Of a stretch of DNA of 64,000 nt, positions 25,167 to 33,329 are shown in pieces. The notes beneath the pieces are model-generated. The model saw nothing but the letters and a program-made list of their open reading frames with translations, did not search any database and had not been told where the DNA came from. Source of the DNA: Prevotella melaninogenica ATCC 25845 (GTDB taxonomy: Bacteria > Bacteroidota > Bacteroidia > Bacteroidales > Bacteroidaceae); assembly GCF_000144405.1 (NCBI RefSeq), contig NC_014370.1, forward strand, positions 563,501-627,500. Direction: 5' to 3'. Within the stretch, counting starts at the first letter, position 1. Every line of letters begins with the position of its first letter. The translations under genes and the position numbers were made by a program.

Positions 25167-28100
25167 TTAGTTTATATGGAACTCCATCTTCTCATTCGAT
25201 GAGATAAAGTCTATCAGCGTACGGTCGACGTTAACGCCACCATTCTTACTCCTTAGCATAAGAACTGTGTTGTCAGGTGTTCGCAACTGTATGTAAAGTT
25301 GTGTGTTGCCGATATGTTCCTCGATGACTGTTGCTAATTCCGAAACGAAGGCATCGTCTAAAGCTGTTGCATCCATAGAGATGGTAAAGCGTTCCAAACG
25401 ATTTTGTTTCACGTCATAGAGTTGCTCAATCTTCTGCACTTTTAGCTCTAACATGTCAGGATTATTGCGGTAACGAGGCTGACACTTAGCTGTTATATAA
25501 ACGGTGTAGTTCATCTTCAGGAGGTTGTTCCACCGTGCCCAATCGTCACCAAACAATGCTAATTCGCCCGTTCCTTCAAAGTCTTCTATCGTGACAAAGC
25601 CAAAAGGCTTACCAGTCTTTTGCGAGAAGCGTTCGTTTACAGATGTGACAATACCGCCAAATGTCACTTCGTCAGCTTTTGCCAATTCTGTCATATTCGC
25701 ATTGCGACCTATCATAGAGCAACGAGTGTTACACATGTTGTTCAGCACAACACTGTATTCATCGAGTGGGTGGGCTGACAGATAGATACCAACAAGTTCA
25801 CGCTCCTTGTTTAATTTCTCAATGACTGGCCACTTCTCTGCCTTTGGTGCGATAGGATGTACTACGTCAATAGCATCCATACCTCCGAAGAGGGAGTTCT
25901 GTTGTTGTGCCTTTTCGGCTTGGAAAAGCTGACCATAACGGACAATAGTATCTAAGAACAAATCACCCTTTGCAGTGACTGCAAAGTATTGTTCTCGCTG
26001 TAAACCGAAGCTGTCGAAGCCGCCACTATAAGCCAAACTTTCAAATGCTTTGCGGTTCACATTACTGAGATCGACACGCTCAGCAAAGTCGTATATATCC
26101 TTATAAGGGCCATTCTCCATGCGTTCACGTACAATACTATCAGCCGCACTTGCCCCCATTCCCTTGATAGCAGAGAGTCCGAAGCGAATCTCACCATGCT
26201 TATTCACACCAAAGCCAATCTGACTCTCGTTGACATCAGGACCAAGGGTTGCAATTTTCAATGCCTTACATTCCTCCATCAACTTAGTGATTTCGGTAAT
26301 CTGACTGAAGCGACGTGTCATCAACGCAGCCATATATTCGGCTGGATAATGCGCCTTCATGTAAGCTGTCTGATAAGCTACCCATGAGTAGCAAGTGGCA
26401 TGTGACTTATTGAAAGCATAGCTGGCGAACTTCTCCCAGTCGCTCCATATCTTCTCAAGTATCTGTGGGTCGTGTCCGTTCTCTTGTCCTTGCTTGATGA
26501 ACTTAGGCTTCATCTTGTCAACGATAGCCTTCATCTTCTTACCCATTGCCTTACGAAGGGCATCACTCTCACCACGTGTAAAGTTCGCTAACTGGCGACT
26601 CAAGAGCATTACTTGCTCCTGATAGACTGTGATACCGTATGTGTCTTTGAGGTACTTCTCCATACATGGGATGTCGTACTTCACCAAAGATGGGTCATGC
26701 TTACGCTTGATAAAGTCTGGGATATAGTCCATTGGTCCCGGACGATAGAGCGCATTCATGGCGATGAGGTCTTCAAATACGGTTGGATGAAGCTCACGAA
26801 GGTATTTCTGCATACCTGCCGACTCAAACTGGAAAGTACCAACGGTCTGTCCACGTTGATAGAGTTGGTAGGTCAATTCGTCATCAATAGGAATCTTCTC
26901 AAGGTCAATCACGTCACCTCTCGTTTGCTTAACAACCTTGCAAGCCTCCTTTAACTCGGATAGTGTTTTCAGTCCGAGGAAGTCCATTTTGATAAGACCA
27001 GTAGACTCAATCACGTGACCATCATACTGGGTCACAGGTACTTTCTTCTCTGGGAAGTCTGGGTCTGTTGCCGTAGAGATAGGCACCCATTCATCAATAG
27101 GGTTGCGACAGATAATGAATCCACAGGCATGGATACCCGTTCCGCGCACTGTTCCCTCCAACATCTTGGCGTATTTAATCGTATTACGCTCCCTTATGTC
27201 TTCACTAACCTCTGCATTCTGCAACTCTGGAGTACACTTGATAGCATTCGTTAAGTTCATCTTCATGCCATTAGGTAAGCGTTCTGGAATCGCCTTACAA
27301 AGGGCATTAGAGACATCTACTGGTAGTTTCTCTACACGAGCAACATCCTTGATAGAGTTCTTTGTTGCCATCGTAGAGTAGGTAATAATATGTGCACAGT
27401 TCTCGTGTCCGTACTTATCCATTACCCACTGCAGTACACGTCCGCGACCATCATCATCGAAGTCGGTATCAATATCAGGGAGGTTGACACGGTCAGGGTT
27501 GAGGAAACGCTCAAAAAGGAGGTCGTACTTCAAAGGGTCTATTTGTGTAATTCCTAAGCAATAAGCCACTACAGAACCTGCTGCTGATCCACGACCTGGC
27601 CCCACCATTACGTCTAATTCCTGTCGTGCAGCATTGATAAAGTCTTGTACTATGAGGAAGTAACCAGGGAAACCCATCGTCTTCATGACGTGTAACTCAA
27701 AGCGAATATGATTCTTAACCTCGTCAGAAAGAGGGTCGCCATATAATTTTTTGGCACCATCGTAGGCTAACTTCGCAAGATAATCGGCTTCGAACTTAAT
27801 GCGATACATCTTCTCATAGCCTCCTAAACGGTCGATAACCTTCTGTCCTTCTTCAGGGGGAAGAGGGTTCTCGCCATTCTCATCGGTGGTAAACTCCTTG
27901 TATAAGTCTTCCTCAGTGAACTTCTTTTTCCATTCTTCTTCCGTTCCGAAGTCTTCTGGGATGGGGAAGAAAGGCATGATAGGGCCATGATTAATATCAT
28001 AAGTCTCTACCTTATTTAAGATTTCCAGCGTATTCGTCATAGCTTCTGGGATGTCTGAGAATATCTCATTCATCTCTGCACGCGTTTTAAACCACTCTTG

Positions 28101-28886
28101 TTTAGAGTAACGCATACGCTTAGGATCATCTAAATCTTCATTTGTTGAAAGACAGAGTAAGTGGTCATGTGCCTCGGCGGTCTCCTTGTCTTCGAAGTGA
28201 CAGTCATTGGTACATACGATCTTTATACCATATTCTTGTGCAAACTTCATGAGTACTTTATTAGCTTTCTGCTGTAAAGGATAAGCCTCACGGTTTGCCA
28301 CTAAACTTGGGTCTTTTACTTCATGACGTTGCAACTCAAGGTAGAAATCATCTCCAAAGACACGATGATACCATTCACAAGCTTCTCTTGCCCCCTCGAT
28401 ATCATCATGTATAATCTTGTTAGGGACTTCACCTGCAATACAAGCTGTACACACAATCAGTCCCTCATGATACTTCTCAAGCTGTTCACGGTCCGTTCGG
28501 GGACGATAGTAATAACCATCTACCCACGCATTAGATACAAGTTTAATAAGGTTCTTGTATCCTGTATAGTTCTTTGCCAATACGATAAGGTGGTAGCCAG
28601 AATTATCATGCATACTCTTATCCTTATCATGCATTGTGCGACGTGCTACATACATCTCACATCCGAAGATAGGTTTGAAAGGCTCTTCACCCTTCTCTTT
28701 CCTACCTTTATTGACCTTAGCACAATAGTCAGCAAACTCTTTTATGCCGAACATTACACCATGATCAGTAATCGCCATACCCTTCATTCCGTCTGCAATA
28801 GCCTTATCAACAAGGCGTGTAACCTTAGACTGACCATCAAGAATAGAATAATTGGTGTGGACGTGTAAATGTACGTAATCTTCCAT
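25167..28886 (-). CDS. dnaE: DNA polymerase III subunit alpha
   Basis: This is the replicative polymerase catalytic subunit, 1,239 residues from the chosen start. The PHP domain opens immediately (VHLHVHTNYSILDGQSK), the palm carries the catalytic aspartates in LPDIDTDFDDDGR (~residue 475), and helix-hairpin-helix and OB-fold regions lie in the last third (LALFGDDWARWNNLL). The frame is open 36 codons further upstream, but that extension would overlap the divergent promoter region and precede the conserved PHP start, so the ATG at 28886 is preferred. It is divergent from psd, with which it shares a ~130-bp control region. Confident. Confidence 0.97.
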   Translation of the reverse strand: MEDYVHLHVHTNYSILDGQSKVTRLVDKAIADGMKGMAITDHGVMFGIKEFADYCAKVNKGRKEKGEEPFKPIFGCEMYVARRTMHDKDKSMHDNSGYHLIVLAKNYTGYKNLIKLVSNAWVDGYYYRPRTDREQLEKYHEGLIVCTACIAGEVPNKIIHDDIEGAREACEWYHRVFGDDFYLELQRHEVKDPSLVANREAYPLQQKANKVLMKFAQEYGIKIVCTNDCHFEDKETAEAHDHLLCLSTNEDLDDPKRMRYSKQEWFKTRAEMNEIFSDIPEAMTNTLEILNKVETYDINHGPIMPFFPIPEDFGTEEEWKKKFTEEDLYKEFTTDENGENPLPPEEGQKVIDRLGGYEKMYRIKFEADYLAKLAYDGAKKLYGDPLSDEVKNHIRFELHVMKTMGFPGYFLIVQDFINAARQELDVMVGPGRGSAAGSVVAYCLGITQIDPLKYDLLFERFLNPDRVNLPDIDTDFDDDGRGRVLQWVMDKYGHENCAHIITYSTMATKNSIKDVARVEKLPVDVSNALCKAIPERLPNGMKMNLTNAIKCTPELQNAEVSEDIRERNTIKYAKMLEGTVRGTGIHACGFIICRNPIDEWVPISTATDPDFPEKKVPVTQYDGHVIESTGLIKMDFLGLKTLSELKEACKVVKQTRGDVIDLEKIPIDDELTYQLYQRGQTVGTFQFESAGMQKYLRELHPTVFEDLIAMNALYRPGPMDYIPDFIKRKHDPSLVKYDIPCMEKYLKDTYGITVYQEQVMLLSRQLANFTRGESDALRKAMGKKMKAIVDKMKPKFIKQGQENGHDPQILEKIWSDWEKFASYAFNKSHATCYSWVAYQTAYMKAHYPAEYMAALMTRRFSQITEITKLMEECKALKIATLGPDVNESQIGFGVNKHGEIRFGLSAIKGMGASAADSIVRERMENGPYKDIYDFAERVDLSNVNRKAFESLAYSGGFDSFGLQREQYFAVTAKGDLFLDTIVRYGQLFQAEKAQQQNSLFGGMDAIDVVHPIAPKAEKWPVIEKLNKERELVGIYLSAHPLDEYSVVLNNMCNTRCSMIGRNANMTELAKADEVTFGGIVTSVNERFSQKTGKPFGFVTIEDFEGTGELALFGDDWARWNNLLKMNYTVYITAKCQPRYRNNPDMLELKVQKIEQLYDVKQNRLERFTISMDATALDDAFVSELATVIEEHIGNTQLYIQLRTPDNTVLMLRSKNGGVNVDRTLIDFISSNEKMEFHIN

Positions 28887-28956
28887 TGAACTTATGCGTT
28901 TTTGAGCTGTAAAGTTACTATGAAAAGCCGACATAACAAAAGATTGAGAGTGAAAA

Positions 28957-28988
28957 TTTGTGGAAATGACAAAAAAGAAGTACCTTTG
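28957..28988 (+). promoter_or_regulatory. Promoter of psd-pssA
   Basis: TTTG (28957-28960), 20 bases, then TACCTTTG (28981-28988) is an exact Bacteroidetes-type promoter. The leader to the psd ATG at 29018 would be about 23 bases. Confidence 0.8.
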
Positions 28989-29017
28989 CAACAAAACAAA
29001 TACGTCGTTTATCGACC

Positions 29018-29722
29018 ATGGGAAAAATAAAAAAGAAACTCAAAAAGATTAGAATCCATCACGAAGGGACAAATACACTGCTCTACGGAGGTATAGGTCT
29101 TGTCCTTATAGCTTTGGTTCTCTGGTTTGCAGTTCCAACGAAGATACCATTTTGGATTTTTACAGTCGTGTTCGGTACTGTCTATGGTATAGTACTTAAT
29201 TTCTATCAGTGTCCTATCCGCTATTTTGGTAGTGAGGATACGGAGGGTATTGTCGTAGCTCCAGCCGACGGTCATATCGTTGTAATAGAAGAAGTAGACG
29301 AAAACGAATATTTTCATGAGCGCCGATTGATGATTTCAATCTTTATGAGTCTATGGAACGTTCATGCCAATTGGTTCCCTGTAGATGGAGTAGTAAAGTC
29401 TGTACAGCATTTTGATGGTAACTTCCACAAGGCTTGGTTACCTAAGGCAAGTGAGGAGAACGAACATGCAGATACTATCATCACAACTCCTGATGGCACA
29501 GACATCCTCTGTCGTCAGATTGCAGGTGCTATGGCACGCCGTATCGTGACATACGCTAAACCTGGTGAAGATTGTTATATTGATGAGCATCTTGGTTTTA
29601 TTAAGTTAGGTAGTCGTGTTGATATCTTCCTTCCTGTAGGTTCTGAGGTATGTGTTAAGATGGGACAGTCGACAACAGGTGACCAAACAGTGATTGCTAA
29701 GTTGAAGCCAAATAACAAGTAA
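29018..29722 (+). CDS. psd: Phosphatidylserine decarboxylase family protein
   Basis: It decarboxylates phosphatidylserine to phosphatidylethanolamine at the inner membrane. The protein has a membrane segment pair at ~25-65, then [15 protein letters not shown] (~90), the histidine-containing [14 protein letters not shown] (~112-125), and the autocleavage site [10 protein letters not shown] near residues 196-205. There the Gly-Ser bond is cut to give the pyruvoyl prosthetic group. The short (~234-residue) form matches the type found in Bacteroidetes. pssA follows after two bases, so substrate synthesis and decarboxylation are encoded together. Firm. Confidence 0.95.
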   Translation: MGKIKKKLKKIRIHHEGTNTLLYGGIGLVLIALVLWFAVPTKIPFWIFTVVFGTVYGIVLNFYQCPIRYFGSEDTEGIVVAPADGHIVVIEEVDENEYFHERRLMISIFMSLWNVHANWFPVDGVVKSVQHFDGNFHKAWLPKASEENEHADTIITTPDGTDILCRQIAGAMARRIVTYAKPGEDCYIDEHLGFIKLGSRVDIFLPVGSEVCVKMGQSTTGDQTVIAKLKPNNK

Positions 29723-29724
29723 AG

Positions 29725-30429
29725 ATGAAGAAACATATTCCTAATAGTATTACTTGTTGCAACCTTATCTCTGGTTGCATCGCTATTGGTTTTGCTTTTG
29801 CAGGCAAGATAGAGGTCGCTTTGCTATTTATTATTATAGGTGCAGTGTTTGATTTCTTTGATGGAATGGTGGCACGCTTACTGAATGTTAGTTCTCCTAT
29901 TGGTAAAGAGTTAGACTCTTTGGCAGACGTTATTACTTTCGGTGCAGCACCATCAGCTATCATTTTTTCACAGTTATACGTAATGTCTTATCCTGTTTTT
30001 CTTGAGCCATTACGTGACTATCTGCCTTATACAGCCTTTATCATAGCAGCTTTCTCGGCATTGCGTCTTGCAAAGTTCAATCTTGATGAACGTCAGGCAT
30101 TAGGTTTTATAGGTTTGCCAACACCAGCGAATGCACTCTTTTGGGGTTCACTTCTTGTAGGTGTAGGGGAGAAGTTAGAGACTCGTCCTTGGGTTTTATA
30201 CTTCCTCCTTGCAGGTATTCTGATTAGTTCATGGCTGCTTGTATCGGAGATTCCAATGTTTGCTTTAAAGTTCAAGCACTGGTCATTCAAGGGTAATGAG
30301 GTGAAGTATCTCTTCTTGATTACTTGTTGTCCATTGATTGTTATCTTTGGTATCTCGTCATTTGCTATTATCATTGCATGGTATGTGATACTATCAGCTA
30401 TCGTAAAACAATCCCCAACACAACAGTAA
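29725..30429 (+). CDS. pssA: CDP-diacylglycerol--serine O-phosphatidyltransferase
   Basis: It transfers phosphatidyl from CDP-diacylglycerol to serine, giving the substrate for Psd. The CDP-alcohol phosphatidyltransferase signature D-G-x2-A-R-x8-G-x3-D-x3-D is present in FDGMVARLLNVSSPIGKELDSLADVITFG (in two parts, about residues 47-75). There are several hydrophobic membrane segments. Length (234) is typical for the membrane-integral type II enzyme. It lies between psd and a DUF4834 gene in one operon. Confidence 0.95.
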   Translation: MKKHIPNSITCCNLISGCIAIGFAFAGKIEVALLFIIIGAVFDFFDGMVARLLNVSSPIGKELDSLADVITFGAAPSAIIFSQLYVMSYPVFLEPLRDYLPYTAFIIAAFSALRLAKFNLDERQALGFIGLPTPANALFWGSLLVGVGEKLETRPWVLYFLLAGILISSWLLVSEIPMFALKFKHWSFKGNEVKYLFLITCCPLIVIFGISSFAIIIAWYVILSAIVKQSPTQQ

Positions 30430-30448
30430 GGGATATAAGTTCAAAGCT

Positions 30449-30718
30449 ATGTCAATAATTGCTTTTATTCTGAAGTTTGCGTTCTTCTTCTTTATAGCGT
30501 TTTTTGTGATTATCTTATGGGTGGCTTTTGCATTCTATAAGCAGATGACACGCGCACGTCGTCAGTTTAATCCTAACAACTATCAGTATCAAGAACCAAG
30601 CTCTACAGAGAACACTATCATTGATAACCGCCCAATGGAAGAGCGCAATAAGCAAGTAATCCCAGACAGCGAAGGCGAGTATGTTGACTTCACCGAGTCT
30701 GATGATACAAAATCGTAA
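30449..30718 (+). CDS. DUF4834-family small membrane protein
   Basis: An 89-residue protein with one strongly hydrophobic N-terminal segment (~3-29; FILKFAFFFFIAFFVIILWVAF), a basic stretch (KQMTRARRQF), and an acidic hydrophilic tail ending EGEYVDFTESDD. This matches the DUF4834 family of Bacteroidales, often next to phospholipid genes. The function is not known; a membrane-anchored accessory is as far as the sequence goes. It lies 19 bases after pssA and is followed by a terminator. Confidence 0.85.
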   Translation: MSIIAFILKFAFFFFIAFFVIILWVAFAFYKQMTRARRQFNPNNYQYQEPSSTENTIIDNRPMEERNKQVIPDSEGEYVDFTESDDTKS

Positions 30719-30744
30719 TTAAATGTAACACTACATTATACCCA

Positions 30745-30787
30745 CAAAAAAATAGGACAAATCAATTTGATTTGTCCTATTTTTTTA
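30745..30787 (+). terminator. Terminator of psd-pssA-DUF4834
   Basis: AATAGGACAAATCAA and TTGATTTGTCCTATT form a perfect stem followed by T runs, with A runs on the other side. It is a strong, potentially bidirectional terminator. Confidence 0.92.
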
Positions 30788-30809
30788 TCTCTACTTTTTC
30801 TATTGATGC

Positions 30810-30910
30810 TTAATAGCGTTCGAATTAAGCCTTAATTGGCTTCTAAAAGGTGCCCTTTTGAGGTCTTACTAACGCCCTTTTAGAGGCTTATAAAGCACCT
30901 TTTCTTTTTC
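30810..30910. repeat. 22-bp-period CCTTTT-type array
   Basis: Units start at 30810, 30832, 30854, 30876 and 30898. The first two contain TTAAT...GC and AAAAGGTGC; the next three begin CCTTTT. The segment 30834-30906 matches 57506-57578 at 66 of 73 positions by my count. AAAAGGTGC near its start is mirrored by GCACCTTTT at its end. The remainder of the 30719-31051 gap contains no gene. Confidence 0.78.
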
Positions 30911-31051
30911 TGTTTTGTAACATTATGAATACAAGACAGTTACAAGTGTGCTCGAAAATGCGATTTTATCCCTATAAATTGCCCAATGAACGGCAATCTA
31001 TGTAAAGATATTTCGCATTCGCATGAACTACTTTTTGATGCTCCTTTCTTG

Positions 31052-31462
31052 TTAACAACTCAGCTTACGAGTACCATCTGGTTGCTCTTCAATCGTAACC
31101 TTGATGACATTCTCAGGGAGGATTTCCTCGATGAGTTCTGGCCATTCTAACAAGCAGAGGTTACCACTATAGAAGTAGTCCTCATATCCCATGTCATATA
31201 CTTCTTCCAACTTCTTGATACGATAGAAGTCAAAGTGATAGATTGGGTCACCGTTGCCATCCGTATATTCGTTGATAATAGCGAAAGTAGGGGAGGTAAT
31301 GACATCTTCTACGCCCAAGACTTCGCAAAGAGCCTTGATAAAAGTAGTCTTTCCTGCACCCATCTTTCCGTAGAAAGCGAATACCTTTCCATCACCCATC
31401 CCCTTGACAAATTCCTTTGCAGCCTCATGGATGGAATCGAGGCTTTTGATTGTAATTTCCAT
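31052..31462 (-). CDS. tsaE: tRNA threonylcarbamoyladenosine biosynthesis ATPase TsaE
   Basis: TsaE is the ATPase of the TsaD-TsaB-TsaE complex that makes t6A37 in ANN-decoding tRNAs. The P-loop GKMGAGKTTFIKALC is at about residues 31-45, followed by SPTFAIINEY (~57-66), FDFYRIKKLEEVYDMGYEDYFY (~74-95) and LLEWPELIEEILP, all characteristic. Length 136 is normal. It is the last minus-strand gene before a repeat array and is separated from porX by 232 bases containing a GC-rich hairpin, so co-transcription with porX is uncertain. Confidence 0.95.
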   Translation of the reverse strand: MEITIKSLDSIHEAAKEFVKGMGDGKVFAFYGKMGAGKTTFIKALCEVLGVEDVITSPTFAIINEYTDGNGDPIYHFDFYRIKKLEEVYDMGYEDYFYSGNLCLLEWPELIEEILPENVIKVTIEEQPDGTRKLSC

Positions 31463-31660
31463 ATTGTTTTCTTTTTATTTTGTTTATGCGGTAGGTGGTC
31501 GCCTGCAGTTCGTCCATTTGTATGGAACTATATGGTTTCAAGAATTTTACAGATTCCTATGTGAGAACGAACCTATACAACCTATGTTTATGTCTTAAGC
31601 ACACTTACCTTTAATAAGATATATTCTCTATCCCATTCTTAAGTGTATTTGAGGAAATCT

Positions 31661-31690
31661 CCCCTCCTTTCGGAGGGGTTGGGGAGGCTT
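31661..31690. terminator. GC-rich hairpin downstream of porX
   Basis: CCCCTCC and GGAGGGG pair around TTTC, with outer partly matching CTCCCC/GGGGAG arms. It lies directly past the porX stop on the minus strand. A fragment of similar sequence (GGGGAGG...CCCC) occurs at 5436-5456, so it may be a dispersed palindromic element as well as a terminator. Confidence 0.55.
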
Positions 31691-31694
31691 CCTC

Positions 31695-33311
31695 TTACCT
31701 CTTCCTCGGACTAAGTGTTGCCAATGGCACAATCATCTCTTCCATAGAGATACCTCCGTGCTGGAATGTATCTTTATAGTAAGAGACGTAATAGTTATAA
31801 TTATTAGGGTAGGCAAAGAACGAGTCGCCTGTTGCAAAGACATAGCTTGTGCTGAGGTTTGGTGCAGGGAGCTGTGCAAGATGAGGATTCTTGATAGCAA
31901 ACACCTGTCGTGCATCGTAGTTGAGGCTCTTTCCTAATTTATAACGCAGATTGGTATTCGTATTGCGGTCACCGATAATCTTGACAGGATTCGTCGTACG
32001 GATAGAACCGTGATCGGTTGTAATGATGACCTTATAGTCAGACTGCGCTAACTCTTTGAATACATCTGCCAATACGCTATGTTGGAACCAACTGAGCGTG
32101 ATAGAACGATATGCGCTCTCGTTGCTTGCTAATTCTCGTATCATTCGCATCTCTGTACGAGCGTGAGAAAGCATGTCGACGAAGTTTACTACAAGTACAT
32201 TGAGGTCGTTCTGCGCAAGGTTCTTATATTGCTGCATGAACTTGTCTGCACCAGTAGAGTTGTTAATCTTATGATAAGAGAACTTATCATGTCGGCGATA
32301 GCGGTCTATCTGTGTTTGTATGAGTGGTTCCTCGTTAAGGTTTTTACCTTCTTCCTCGTCTTCATCTACCCATAGTTCTGGGAACATTGTTGCTATCTGC
32401 TTTGGCATAAGACCACTGAAAATAGCATTACGAGCATACTGTGTGGCAGTTGGAAGAATACTCATGTAGAGGTCTTCTTCAATGTCAAACATGTCGCCAA
32501 TCTCTTTTGAGAGAATGCGCCATTGGTCGAGTCGGAAGTTATCAATGACGATGAGAAACACCTTCTCACCTTTGTCAATGAGTGGGAACACCTTACTTTT
32601 GAAGATATCAGTACTAAGCAACGGACGATTATCATCGTTGTTCGTCTGCTGTTTCTTCTGTCCAGCCAATTTAGAGAAGCTATTGCTGACTTTGTTGTCT
32701 TGTGGTGCTACCCAATCAAGATAGTTCTTCGCAATGTATTTAGCAAAACCATTGTTGGCTTCTTCCTTTTGCATCTTCAGCATCTCGGTCATATTGCTAT
32801 CAGCACTGCTTAGTTCCAGTTCCCAATGTACAAGCTTTCGATAGACGTCCTTCCAGTCATTGAATGTTCGGCAGTCGGCTATCTGCATAGCAATTTGTTG
32901 GTAGTTCTGCTGATAACCGCTTTGAGTTACTTCCGTAACAATCTCTTTTTGGTGGATATTCTTCTTCAGTGTAAGGAGGATCTGATTAGGGTTGACAGGC
33001 TTAATAAGGTAATCGGCAATCTTTGCACCGATTGCTTGGTTCATAATATCTTCCTCCTCGCTCTTCGTTACCATGACGATAGGTGTGGCAGGTTGAATCT
33101 CCTTAATACGTTGCAACGTCTCTAAACCTGATAATCCAGGCATCTGCTCGTCCAAGAGAACGAGATCGAATGTCTGTGTTTGGCATTGGTCAATAGCATC
33201 AGTACCATTGCTGACCGTCACCACTTCGTATCCTTTCTTCTCAAGGAAGATGATATGAGCCTTTAACAACTCAATCTCATCATCTACCCAAAGTAACAAT
33301 CCATTGCTCAT
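31695..33311 (-). CDS. porX: PorX-type response regulator with PglZ domain
   Basis: In Porphyromonas gingivalis PorX works with PorY and SigP to control type IX secretion. Here residues 1-120 are a receiver domain with acidic pocket DDE (10-12), phosphoacceptor Asp54 (LVLLDEQMPG) and Lys ~83 (VTKSEE). The C-terminal half is a PglZ-type alkaline-phosphatase-superfamily domain with FLIVIDNFRLDQWR (~218-232), TQYARNAIFSG, NFVDMLSHAR and IITTDHGS, which carry metal-binding acidic and histidine residues. Length is 538. There is no DNA-binding domain, so it acts through protein contacts or its hydrolase domain. It lies 18 bases downstream of porW, so the regulator and a secretion component share a transcript. 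No histidine kinase gene is nearby. Confidence 0.9.
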   Translation of the reverse strand: MSNGLLLWVDDEIELLKAHIIFLEKKGYEVVTVSNGTDAIDQCQTQTFDLVLLDEQMPGLSGLETLQRIKEIQPATPIVMVTKSEEEDIMNQAIGAKIADYLIKPVNPNQILLTLKKNIHQKEIVTEVTQSGYQQNYQQIAMQIADCRTFNDWKDVYRKLVHWELELSSADSNMTEMLKMQKEEANNGFAKYIAKNYLDWVAPQDNKVSNSFSKLAGQKKQQTNNDDNRPLLSTDIFKSKVFPLIDKGEKVFLIVIDNFRLDQWRILSKEIGDMFDIEEDLYMSILPTATQYARNAIFSGLMPKQIATMFPELWVDEDEEEGKNLNEEPLIQTQIDRYRRHDKFSYHKINNSTGADKFMQQYKNLAQNDLNVLVVNFVDMLSHARTEMRMIRELASNESAYRSITLSWFQHSVLADVFKELAQSDYKVIITTDHGSIRTTNPVKIIGDRNTNTNLRYKLGKSLNYDARQVFAIKNPHLAQLPAPNLSTSYVFATGDSFFAYPNNYNYYVSYYKDTFQHGGISMEEMIVPLATLSPRKR

Positions 33312-33329
33312 AGCTGTTATCTCCTTTCC

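Noticed and set aside
28323..28868. 181-residue + strand frame within dnaE
   Set aside because: Antisense shadow of a certain gene in a conserved region; no domain or start context.
28887..28994. 36-codon N-terminal extension of dnaE
   Set aside because: The conserved PHP domain begins right after the ATG at 28886, and the extension would run through the divergent psd promoter.
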